Source of the DNA: Ceratopteris richardii
Lineage: Eukaryota; Streptophyta; Polypodiopsida; Polypodiales; Pteridaceae
Length of the DNA stretch: 64,000 bases
Direction of reading: 5' to 3'
Assembly: GCA_020310875.1 (NCBI GenBank)
Contig: CM035408.1
Coordinates: 144,622,407-144,686,406 of the forward strand
Below are positions 24,296 through 34,777 of the stretch, piece after piece. The notes under the pieces were generated by a model. It was not told the DNA's origin. It ran no database searches and saw only the letters and a list, made by a program, of their open reading frames with translations. The position numbers and the translations under genes are program-made. How positions within the stretch are numbered: the first letter of the stretch is position 1; every line of letters begins with the position of its first letter.

Positions 24296-24830
24296 GTCTA
24301 GCCAGAAGGCTAGCAAGAGCATATACTTTAGTCACATCGGAATTTAAGAGGTATGACACTTTGGTAGTCAACCAATCCAAAATTACGATGATTTGTTCAA
24401 GATTGTGGAGGTATGAAAGTTTGGTAGTCAACCAATCTAGAATCACGCTGATGTGTCTGGAATCCTGGAGGATGTCTAGTCAGAAGGCTCACGAGAGCAT
24501 ATACTTTAGTCACATCGGAATTTAAGAGGTATGACAGTTCGGTAGTCAACCAATCCAAAATTACGATGATTTGTCCAAGATTGTGGAGTTATGAAAGTTT
24601 GGTAGTCAACCAATCTAGAATCATGCTGATTTGTCCAAGATGATCTATGTGAGTCTAGGCAGAAGACTAGCGAGAGCATATACTTTAGTCACATTGGAAT
24701 TTAAGAGGTATGACAGTTCAGTAGTCAACCAATCCAAAATTACGATGATTTTTCCAACATTGTGGAGGTATGAAAGTTTGGTAGTCAACCAATCTAGAAT
24801 CATGCTGATGTGTCTGGAATCGTGGAGGAT
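24296..24830 (+). repeat. Three tandem 178-bp units in the E2 LTR
   Basis: Units begin with GTCTAG(C/T/G)CAGAAG at 24296, 24474 and 24653. Each contains AGAGCATATACTTTAGTCAC and two related sub-blocks ending in TTTGGTAGTCAACCAATC. The E1 LTR has one such unit. Confidence 0.85.
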
Positions 24831-24877
24831 GTCTTGAGTTATGAGAGTTCAATAGTCAACCTGTTTGGAATTATGTT

Positions 24878-25134
24878 TTTCTTAATAGAAGGATGTTCGG
24901 CCTTAGCCCACTCTCCCCGACTTGTATTAAATAAAGGAAAAGAAAAGTACAAGTGAAGGGGACTAGTGGCCATGCCGATTCCCACAGGGGGGGAAGATCT
25001 TACAAAGATTAGATGGCATTACAAAGAAGGTTAATCACCCTCTCTTCACCTCGTGAGGGGCCCACTAGGGTTTAAGCTTGTTAATCAAAAGGAGCACTTG
25101 ATGATGCCTAAAGGGGGGGGGGGTATTTCTTGTA
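24878..25134 (-). mobile_element. Truncated LINE or SINE tail with target-site duplication
   Basis: This insert lies within the E2 LTR. The 13-base GTTTGGAATTATG (15 bases if the following TT is counted) flanks it at 24863 and 25135. On the minus strand it ends in an A-rich tail (CTATTAAGAAAAA). It is related over its length to 61921-62178 on the plus strand, which ends in a clear poly-A. The other end has a variable C/G run (11 G at 25113-25123). No coding sequence is present. Confidence 0.8.
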
Positions 25135-25145
25135 GTTTGGAATTA

Positions 25146-26167
25146 TGTTGGAGCAAGACAATTATCCATTAATGATTACATGAAGCTTAGGAGTGAAGAA
25201 ATGAAGAAAAGGTTGAAGCTTGAAGTATGAAGTGAAGTTGAGGTTTAGGAAGAGATGATGTTTATACACATGTACATTAATCTCATAAATACTTCACATT
25301 TACGAAGTAGTGTCAAATCCACACTCATATGTATATATACACTTGTATATGGATGTGATACATATGAAATATGAAGAATAGATGAGAAATAGATGATCAA
25401 ATCACAAATTGAGTGTGTGATACCCATTAGATGTACTTCTTATCAGAATAGAAGAAGTTTTTCAACAAGTTGCACCTCGATGTTTTTCTTCTCTCTCCTT
25501 ATGTGCTTAATCATTTGAGTAATCCTTTTTTGTGTGCCTAAGCCCATAGTTAATGCATCTATGGTCAAGTTTTGAGAGTACAATTGTAATTAGGCTAAGA
25601 TAATGTTCTATAGCAACATCTATATGTGTAAGAGGTGATGCATGAGTTTTGAAATAGGCATAATCTCGATGGTCAAAGATTTGCTCAGATCTAAGTCAAT
25701 AGTGTAAATTTTTCCACAAATGAGCATTCAAAATTTAAGTTGGAAGGTAAGCAACCTATATCTAAAAGCATTTGATTAAATGGGTCTAGATTGTGAGAAC
25801 CATGTCTCTAAAGTTGCATATGTAAAAGTCGCTTGCAGAGAAAGCCGGTTTCAAATATAGGTTTACTTATTGAAGTAAATATGAAGTTGTGCAAGTGTTT
25901 TTGAAGAATTTTCACTTGGAATAGATGTGCAACCATTAGAAGAGTGTTGTGTCAAAGTTTCATAGAAAACGTTAGTCATCGCATAAGTCAATGAGTGAGT
26001 TTTGTGAAGTAGACTTTCTTGAGTATAGTCATAGTTCATAGAAGTGTTGATTGTTCATAATTCAACAAAGTTTTCCAAAAATTGAAGAGGGTTTTGAGTT
26101 ATACTTGATATAGAGGTGTTCTAAATTCTTGTATAGCATGTCTTATGGAGATTAATAATCTCTATCA
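25146..26167 (+). mobile_element. 5' LTR of copia D1
   Basis: It runs from TGTTGGAGCAAGACAATTATC to CTCTATCA, 1022 bp. It is followed by the primer site TGGTATTAGATC (26169-26180), a variant of the initiator-Met complement TGGTATCAGAGC. It aligns with the D2 LTR throughout its 3' half (GATTTGCTCA/GATTTGATCA, AACCATGTCT blocks). Confidence 0.8.
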
Positions 26168-28320
26168 GTGGTATTAGATCAAATTCTATCAAAGTTGAGG
26201 GAAAGGAAGACCCGGACTATTGCAGACATACAAAATTCAACATTTGGAGATTCAAAAGGAAAAAGTGTGAAGGGAAAGCTAAAGGAAGACGCAAGAGAAC
26301 AATCAAAAGGATCAAAAGGAGGAAATTTCAAAGCAAAGGTATAATCATTACTCATAAGGTTGAAGATTTGTTAGTAGAGATGAAGAAAGAATGGAAAGTA
26401 TTGGATAGAGAGAACTATCCAGCTTGGTCTATGAGGATGGAAGCTCATCTTATGAGAAAAGATTTGACGGGATACATTACAAGAGAAGAAGAGAAGCCAA
26501 AATTTAAAGATCCTAGTGTTCCAACTAGGGAGGAGCTTGCAGATTTGAAGGTTTGGATGAAGAAGGATGCTCAAACAAGGAGCATTACCTATATGTTAGT
26601 GAATTATTCTTGCCTCCACACATCATAGGACTTGAAAGTGCGTGATATATGGAATGCTTTGGAGGAGAATTTTCAAAATACAACCAAATCATGAAAGGCA
26701 TCACTATGGGCTGAATTTATCACATTTAAGAAGAAAGCCTCACAATCAACATCTGATTATATGACAAAGATGAAAGACATTGCTGATTTAGGTGCAGTTG
26801 ATGAAGACATTGAAGAAGATAAATTGGTAAGACAAATTCTCAGAGGTCTAAGAGGAGATGAGAAGTGGAAGCCTTTCATATTTTCAACTAAATTTTCATT
26901 AAAGCATTTCACTCTTGATTTGAATCAACTATTAGGACATATGCTACCTTTTGAGCATGATATCAAAGGAGATGTTGATAAGAGTGCAGCTCAAGCAATG
27001 TATTCCAAGGATAAGAATAAGGCTAGCAAAGGAAAGCAATAATCAATTCAAGATGAAGGTACTCCAAGTCAAGCAAACTTCCTAAGAGGAAGAGGAAGTG
27101 GCAGAAGTAGAGGATGAGGTAGAAACAACAAGGATAATGTCAAAGCTTGTTGAATATGTGGTAAAACTAATCATCTAGCTCATGAATGTTGGCATAATAA
27201 TCAAAGTGTAAGCAGCTTTTATCAGAATTATAATCAAAGAGGCAGAGGTGGAAGAAATCAGAGAGGAAGCTTCAAAGGTAGAGGTAGTAGAGGCTTCTTT
27301 GGAAAGACTGGTGGAAGAAACTTTCAAGGCCAATCTTACAGCAATACCTACTACAATTATGCATCAGATCAAAAGATTCAACACTAATCATGAATGCAAC
27401 ATGTGAAGTCCCAAGCAAAGATCAAAGAGTGTTTTATGTTGATTCAGGATGTAGCAATCATCTGAGTGGTAATATTTCTTTAATAATTGATTTGGAGAAT
27501 AAAGTAATTGATCATACAATTCAAATGGGTGATAATACAAAGCACAAGGTGAGTTCTATTGGATCAGTGAAGGCCAAAGATGGAGGTACTCTTTTGAGTA
27601 AGTTTTTGTATGTTCCTACAATTCCAAAGAATTTGATTAGTGTAGGAAAAATTGTAGAAAAAGGATATGAGGTGAGGTTCACTAATGATGGAGTTTATGT
27701 TGAAGACCCTAACCAAGGGTATAAGAAAATTGTTACAAGAAAGAAGGAAGGCTTTTCACATGGAAGGTACAAGGTAATGGTAGACATGCATTGTTCACAT
27801 ATGGAGATCAAAAGATATCTGAGTTGGATCTTTGGCACAAAAGGCTTGAACACTTCAATGAAAGAGGTATTAAAGAAATGATTAACAATGGTTCAGTACT
27901 TGGATCACCTAATGTTGCAGGTCAAGACATGACAACTAGGTAAGGCTCATAAGCAATCATATAACAAACAAGGTTTCATGTATTCAAAAAGACTTGAATT
28001 GGTGCATACAGATGTGTGGGGTCCTTCAAAGTACTTTAGCATATATGGTTCAAGATATTACATCATTTATGTTGATGATGCTACCAGGTGGATCACTATT
28101 TATGTGATCAAAGATAAGTCTGAAGTGTTTAGCACATTTAAGCACTATCATGTATATGTAGAAAGGGTTACAAGACCAAAATTGAAGAGATTGAGGTTTG
28201 ATGGAGGGGGAGAGTATTTCTCAAATGAATTCAGTGATTATTTGCGGAATGCAAGTATAAAGAGAGATGTTACTTGCAAGAACTCTCCTCAACAAAATGG
28301 TGTAGCAAAAAGGAGATAAG
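26168..28320 (+). pseudogene. Copia D1, truncated gag-pol
   Basis: Gag begins near 26380 (LDRENYPAWSMRMEAHLMRK) and continues with KDIADLGAVDEDIEEDKLVR to about 27042. A glycine/arginine-rich nucleocapsid follows with CxICGKTNHLAHECWH-like zinc-knuckle text near 27150. The protease has an intact VDSGCSNHLSGN at 27440-27475. Integrase reads LELVHTDVWGPSKYF, YIIYVDDATRW, RFDGGGEYFSNEF and SPQQNGVAKRR, then stops at 28318. It abuts the 5' LTR of copia D2, and no RT or 3' LTR of D1 is found. There are frameshifts near 27042, 27760 and 27940. Confidence 0.85.
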
Positions 28321-28322
28321 TT

Positions 28323-29346
28323 TGTTGGTACAGAGCAATCAACAATTGAAGTTTTGGAAGTCAAAGAATGAAGATAAGATCAAGTTATGAAGCATGGAAG
28401 AAGTTTACATTCAAGAGTTGAAAGATATGTACACATATGTACATTAGTTCAGATATAGGTCACTTATATTTTTTAATAGTCATAAGCTTGTAAATTTTTG
28501 TCTATATATATACTTGGAAAATGTCGGGACAAGTATGAGAGAATGTAGAGCATGAGAATTGAGAAGAATCAGAATTCTTTAGACACTTATGAAGAGATTA
28601 GAATAGCTCTCTCATCCAGATGTAATTTCTGTCAGAAATAAAGAGAAGTTGCGCCCGATATTTCTGTGCATTCTCCATCTGTGCTTGATCATTTCAAGAA
28701 TCTTTTTGTAGATGTCTAAGTTCATAGTTAATGAGTCTATGGTTAAAGTTTGAGAGCCTAATTATAAACAGGCTGTGAGAATTATGAGTAGGAACATTCA
28801 TATGTAAAAGAGTGTTCACAGTTTTCTGAAACAGGCGCATTTTCGATGGTCAATGATTTGATCATTTCTCACTGCACAGATTAAAGTTTTGCATGAGTGA
28901 GGACTCAAAAACTAAGTTGAGAGGTAAGCCATCTATGGCTAAAATAATTCACTTAAACGGGTTCTAGTTTTGGAGAACCATGTCTTAGAAGTTGTAGGTG
29001 TCAAAGTCGACTATACAGAGAGACAGTTTCAGACATAGGTAGATTGTTTGTATCATTTCTCATAATCTACTCAAGATTTTAAGGTTTTTTAACTTGGAGG
29101 AGGTGCGCAATCACTAGACGAAACATTCTACAAAGTTTTATCAAAAAATTTACACAAATGATTAGTCAATGAGTGATTAAGGTGCAGCAGACTTTTCTGA
29201 GAAATGACTTTCTTCACAGTTAGTTAATTTCTTGATAATTTGGTGCTTGTCTTCCAAAATTGGTTGGAGTTTAAAGTTATTCTTGATATAGAGGTGGTCT
29301 AACATCAAGGATAACTTGTTCTTTTGGAGATTAACACTCTCCATCA
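28323..29346 (+). mobile_element. 5' LTR of copia D2
   Basis: It runs from TGTTGGTACAGAGCAATCAAC to CTCTCCATCA, 1024 bp. The matching 3' LTR begins at 40276, is nearly identical and is cut short at about 41111. Confidence 0.85.
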
Positions 29347-29347
29347 G

Positions 29348-29359
29348 TGGTATCAGAGC
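29348..29359 (+). promoter_or_regulatory. Primer-binding site of copia D2
   Basis: TGGTATCAGAGC, one base after the LTR, is the standard complement of the plant initiator-Met tRNA 3' end used to prime reverse transcription. Confidence 0.85.
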
Positions 29360-29568
29360 AGGAAGTATCAAAATTGAGGAAAGGAAGACTCCGACTGCTG
29401 CAGACATACAAAATTCAACATCTGAAGGTACAAAAGGTGAAAGCTTGAGAGCAAAGCTTGAGAAGGAGGTCATACGACACCAAGGAAGACAAAAGGAGTG
29501 TCATTCGAAGTAAAGGTAACCTTATACTTTATAAAGATTGAAGAATTCAATATACAGGTGAAGAAAAG

Positions 29569-32500
29569 ATGGGAGATTTTCTTCAGATAGAGAAATTGGA
29601 TAGAGAGAACTATCCAGCATGGTCAATGAGGATGGAAGCTCATCTAATGAGCAAAGACTTGATAGGTTATATTACAGGAGAAGAAGAAAAGCCTCAATTC
29701 AAAGATCCTAGTGTTCCAACTAGGGAGGAATTATCAGATTTGAAGAATTGGATGAAGAGAGATGCTCAAGCTAGGAGCATTATCTATATGGCAGTCAATG
29801 ATTACTTGCTACCTCACATTAGAGGTCTTGAAAGTGCAAGTGATATATGGAATGCTTTGGAGGAGCATTTCCAAAATACCACAAAGTCTAGAAAGGCATC
29901 TTGTGGGCAGAATTTACTACATTCAAGAAGAAGGCCTCTCAATCCATCTCAGATTATGTAACCAGAATGAAGGACATTGCAGATGCATTAGGAGCTGTTG
30001 ATGAAGACATTGAGGAGGATAAATTGGTAAGGCAAATCCTCACAGGTTTGAGAGGAGATGACAAATGGAAGCCATTCATTTTGTCTACTGAATTATCACT
30101 TGATTTTACTCTTGACTTAAATCAGTTGCTAGGACATATGTTAACCTTTGATCAAGATGTCAAAGGTGAAGGCGACAAGAGTACAGGTCATGCAATGTAC
30201 TCAAAGGACAAGAAGAAAAATAGCAAAGGGAAGCAACACGCAAATGAAGATGAAGGCACAACTAGTCAAGCCAACTTCCTAAGAGGAAGAGGAGGTGGCA
30301 AAGGTAGAGGAAGAGGCAGGAATAATAAAGATGGATTTGTGGTAAGACAAATCATTTAGCTAATGATTGTTGGCATAATAATCAGAGTAATGGTGGATAT
30401 AATCAGAATTTTAGTTCAAGAGGAAGAGGTGGGAGAAATCAAAGAGGTAACTTCAGAGGAAGAGGTAGTAGGGGTTACTTTGGAAGAAATGCAGGTAGAG
30501 GATTCCAAAGTCAACAATACAATAATACCTACTACAATTATGCTTCAGATCAGAAGGAGGATTCAACATTGATAATGAATGCAACTTGTGAAAGGCAAAG
30601 TGAAGACTAAAGAGTCTTCTACATTGACTCAGGGTGTAGCAATCACGTGAGTGGTAACATAGCATTGATGACTGATTTGAAAAATAAGGTATCTAATCAT
30701 GTTGTTCAAACAGGTGACAATACAAAGCATAATGTGAAGTCAATTGGATCAGTGAAGGCCAAGGATGGAAGTACGCTTTTGAGTAAGGTCTTGTATGTTC
30801 CTACAATTCCTAAGAATCTGATAAGTGTAGGACAAATTGTTGAAAAAGGTTATGAAGTTAGATTCACTAATGAAGGAGTGTTTGTGGAAGACCCTAGCAA
30901 TGGGTATAAACAAATTGTTTCAGGGAAGAAAGAAGGAATGTTGTTCACATTGAAGATTCAAGCTAATGTTGGTCATGCCTTGTTCACTTATGGAGGACAT
31001 AAGATCTCTGAGTTAGATCTTTGGCACAAGAGGCTTCGACACTTCAATGAAAGAGGTATCAAAGATATGATTAACAATGGTTCAGTGCTTGGATTGCCTA
31101 ATGTTGCAGGTCAACATATGACATACAAATATGAGGCATGTCAATTAGGTAAGGCTCATAAGCAACTTACTCCAGGCATGGTTTCATGTATTCAGAGAAG
31201 CTTGAGTTGGTACACACAGATGTGTGGGGACCATCAAAGGATTTCAGTATCAATGGTTCAAGGTACTATGTGATTTATGTTGATGATGCTACCAGATGGA
31301 TCACTATCTATGTGATCAAAGATAAGTCAGAAGTGCTTAATACATTTAAAGACTATCATGCATATGCAGAAAGAATTACAGGTCATAAATTGAAGAGACT
31401 AAGGTCAGATGGAGGGGGAGAGTATTTCTCTAATGAGTTCAGTGATTACTTGTGGAATGCAGGTATAAAAAGGGAAATTACTTGCAGGTACTCTCCTCAA
31501 CAAAATGGTGTAGCAGAGAGAAGAAATGGAACTCTTGTTGAGTTTGCAAGGTCAATGATGAAGGAGAAAAATTGCCCAAATTATTTGTGGGCTGAGGCTG
31601 TAAATACAGCTACTTATTTGGTTAATAGGCTACCATGTAAAGCCTAGCAGGGTATGACACCATATGAGGCATGGTGGGGTAAGAGACCTACCTTGGATCA
31701 TTGCAAAGTATTTGGATGTTTGGCATATGCATATGTGCCATCACAATTAAGACACAAGTTAGAACCTAAAGCTCAAAAGTATGTATTCATTGGTTATGAT
31801 GACAAGCAGATGGGTTATAGATTGTGGAGTCCATCCACAAAGCAATTCATTGTGTCTAAGGATGTTACATTTGATGAGCAAGGTACTTGGTATGTAGGTA
31901 CAATCAATATTAATACAGGTGATGAAGAAGTTGTGAGTCAAAAGAAGGGTAAATCAAAGGTTCAGATATTTGATGAAGAGGAGAATAATGAAGTGCAGGT
32001 TGAAGTTGAAGAAATGCCAAGATTTGATGCTGAGTGTGAAGAACCAAAAACCTCAAGGAGTGGAGAACTTAGAAGGTCATCAAGACACAAGTGGCAACCT
32101 ATAAGGTATAGCTATGATACTTCTTTTTTGGCTACCAAAGATTATGCTTACATGATAAAGGCAAATGAAGACCCTTCCACATATGAAGAGGCAAAAGGTA
32201 AGGAAAATTGGGAGAAAGCTATGCAGGAAGAATATGATGCATTAATGGAGAATCAAACATGGGATTTGGTTCCTAAACCAAATAATCAGAAGATCATTGG
32301 ATGCAAATGGGTCTACAAGACAAAGAGATATGCAGATGGAAGTGTGTCTAGGTATAAAGCTAGACTTGTTGTGAAAGGGTTTGCTCAAACATATGGTATT
32401 GATTATGATGAGACCTATAGTCCTGTGGCAAAGATGACAGCCATCAGGACACTCATAGCTATTGCTGCATGTAAAGGATGGAAATTATGTCAATTAGATG

Positions 32501-32763
32501 TGAAGAATGCTTTTTTAAATGGTTACATTTCAGATGATGTTTTCATGGAGCAACCTCAAGGATTCAGAGATAGAAGGTATCCAGATCATGTATGTAAGTT
32601 CAAGAGAGCTTTGTATGGGTTGAAGCAGGCCCCAAGGGCATGGAATTATAGACTTGTGAAGTTCTTGAAAGAACTTGGATTTCAAGTATCTAAGGAAGAT
32701 AGTAGCTTGGGGTTCATTTATATGTGCATATATGTTGATGATATAATTCTTACAAGTACAGAT
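29569..32763 (+). pseudogene. Copia D2 gag-pol, 5' part (interrupted by copia F)
   Basis: Gag starts at 29569 (MGDFLQIEKLDRENYPAWSM), shifts frame near 29900 and ends about 30340. The glycine/arginine-rich nucleocapsid (30290-30560) has CGKTNHLANDCWH. A TAA stop lies just before the protease, whose active site YIDSGCSNHVSG is intact (about 30620-30655). The integrase zinc finger has tyrosine in place of its first cysteine (YKYEACQLGK). A frameshift near 31185 precedes LVHTDVWGPS, and RSDGGGEYF and SPQQNGVAERRN follow. A stop lies at 31645. RT runs from about 32200 (NWEKAMQEEYDALMENQTWD), with LDVKNAFLNGYIS, to YVDDIILTSTD. There copia F is inserted, and the reading resumes at 39379. Confidence 0.9.
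32759..32763. repeat. Target-site duplication of copia F, left copy
   Basis: CAGAT. The same five bases recur at 39379-39383 directly after the other end of copia F. Confidence 0.9.
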
Positions 32764-33845
32764 TGAAAGAAACTTGGAGAAGCTTGTCAAAGGTAGAAAA
32801 GTGCGTTTCGAAGCGATGAAGTTTGGTCAAGCCAACCGGCACAAGACCAGCCCTTGAGCTTTTGGAGACTCAAATAGACCTTATAGGAATGCTATAAGTG
32901 CAAAGAAACACACTATGTACCTTGGAGCATCAAGGAGAATGAGTCGATACAAAACAGATAGGTTCGCGGGTCGACTAGCTCAAAAAACTTACTATCTATG
33001 GAAGAGATAATGAACTTCAAATGCCCATAGCGACCAGCGTGATTACAATTAGAAAAAATCCTTTTCTGGGAGTGATACACATAGGGTTGAGTGTATGGAA
33101 TGCAGAAAAATATAAGGAATAAGCAAAATATGCTATAGGAATGAGTGCGACATTCACCCGTGGTACTTCCTATTTTTCAGGAATACGCAGAGATTGACCG
33201 CGAGGCAGAAAAACTGAGATTTCTCCAAATCTGCTGAACCAAATTCTTTGAAAATTTACAAGAATAAACTAAACACTAATACCTTTCCAATGAGTCCACT
33301 TGCACTCAATTTGGAGCTGTGAGGAGAGAGCAGCAGCCTCTGCAAGATTACTGTTAGCAAAGAAGATGATGCAGAAAATTGAAGGAGCAAGACAATGATG
33401 GTCACAAGTGTATGTATATTGCTTCCATGTATAATACAAGTGATTTCAACTCCTTATATAGCCTCTAGGAGTGTTCTACGGCTTTTACAACTTGAATTTG
33501 AATTCAAATGAAGGTGGGAATGGTTGTTGGAGGGAATCAATTCACTTTCCTACAATCTAGGAAAAGTGAAGATCTTGATTGATCTACTTTTAGGTGATTT
33601 GATTTGCTTGATTGAATGCAACTCCAACCACCACAAATTCGTGGGATTTGGGCTCTATCTTTCTACCTTTACATGTGTACAACTCAAGGCTTTTACAACG
33701 GTAAATGAGCCATCAAAAATCTCTCAAAAAAATACAATAAATGAGCATATGAAAAAGAACTCTCCAACGGATATTCTTTCGACGTGATAGCTTTTGATGT
33801 AGATCAAATCCACCTCAAGCATAGTGTAAGCTTGATGTTCCAACA
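32764..33845 (-). mobile_element. 3' LTR of copia F
   Basis: On the plus strand it runs from TGAAAGAAACTTGGAG to GATGTTCCAACA. The polypurine tract (AGCTTCAGGGGGAGC, minus strand) adjoins at 33846-33860. Confidence 0.9.
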
Positions 33846-33877
33846 GCTCCCCCTGAAGCTAAAGTATGCTTGAGTCT

Positions 33878-34777
33878 TCATTCTCTGATAGGTTGAATAC
33901 CTGCCATAGCTTTGAATCTATAAAGCTTTATTCCATCAAGTGCCTTCGTCATCATATCTGCTACTTGATTTTCAGTTGGAACAAAAGAAATGTCAATCTC
34001 CTTTGCCATGAGCTTCTCCCTGATGAAGGAATAATGGACTTCTATGTGCTTGGTTCTCGCATGGAAAATAGGATTTGCCGCTAGATGCATGGAACTTACA
34101 TTATCTCCAAATATGTGAGGTTTGGAACTCACAAGTCCCAAATCTGTATACAATGCTTTTAACCATATTGCCTCTTGAGTTGCTATGGTCAAGCCTCTGT
34201 ACTCTGGTTCAGTTGAAGATAAAGCAACTGTTGGTTGCTTCTTGGAACTCCATGACACTAGCTTTGAACCTGCAAATGCTAAGTAACCAGATGTACTTTT
34301 TCTATCATCCTTAGCTCCTGCCCAATCTGCATCTGAGTAGATTTTGATATCCAAATCTGAAGAGTAAGGATAGAATATACCTTCGTTGATTGTACCTTTG
34401 AGATACTTAAGTACTCTCTTAGCCGCATCCATGTGTGGTCTTCTCGGTGAGTGCATGAACTGACTAAGCACTCCCACACTATATGAGATATCTGCCCTTG
34501 TATGAGTAGCATATATCAAGCTACCTACCAAGCGATGTACTTTTTCTATCATCCTTAGCTCCTGCCCAATCTGCATCTGAGTAGATTTTGATATCCAAAT
34601 CTGAAGAGTAAGGATAGAATATACCTTCGTTGATTGTACCTTTGAGATACTTAAGTACTCTCTTAGCCGCATCCATGTGTGGTCTTCTCGGTGAGTGCAT
34701 GAACTGACTAAGCACTCCCACACTATATGAGATATCTGCCCTTGTATGAGTAGCATATATCAAGCTACCTACCAAGC
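33878..34777 (-). pseudogene. Copia F RNase H region, split by a 244-bp duplication
   Basis: RNase H and the pol C-terminus: KIYSDADWAGAKDDRKSTSG, SKKQPTVALSSTEPEYRG (a proline where relatives have alanine), ANPIFHARTKHIEVHYSFIR and MMTKALDGIKLYRF, ending at 33878. The 244-bp block 34290-34533 is repeated at 34534-34777 with no difference that I can see. Because 244 is not a multiple of three, the duplication puts the C-terminal end out of frame with the long upstream pol reading. Confidence 0.9.
34290..34777. repeat. 244-bp perfect tandem duplication
   Basis: Two head-to-tail copies, 34290-34533 and 34534-34777, each beginning GATGTACTTTTTCTATCATC and ending CTACCTACCAAGC, lie inside copia F pol. 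Confidence 0.9.

Larger units (their letters stand above)
24137..25145 (+). mobile_element. 3' LTR of copia E2, truncated by D1 and split by a LINE tail
   Basis: It starts TGTTAGAAATACTCAATACTC after the polypurine tract and matches the E1 LTR. It differs from E1 in having three tandem copies of a 178-bp block. A retroposon lies at 24878-25134. The LTR stops where the 5' LTR of copia D1 begins (25146). Confidence 0.75.
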
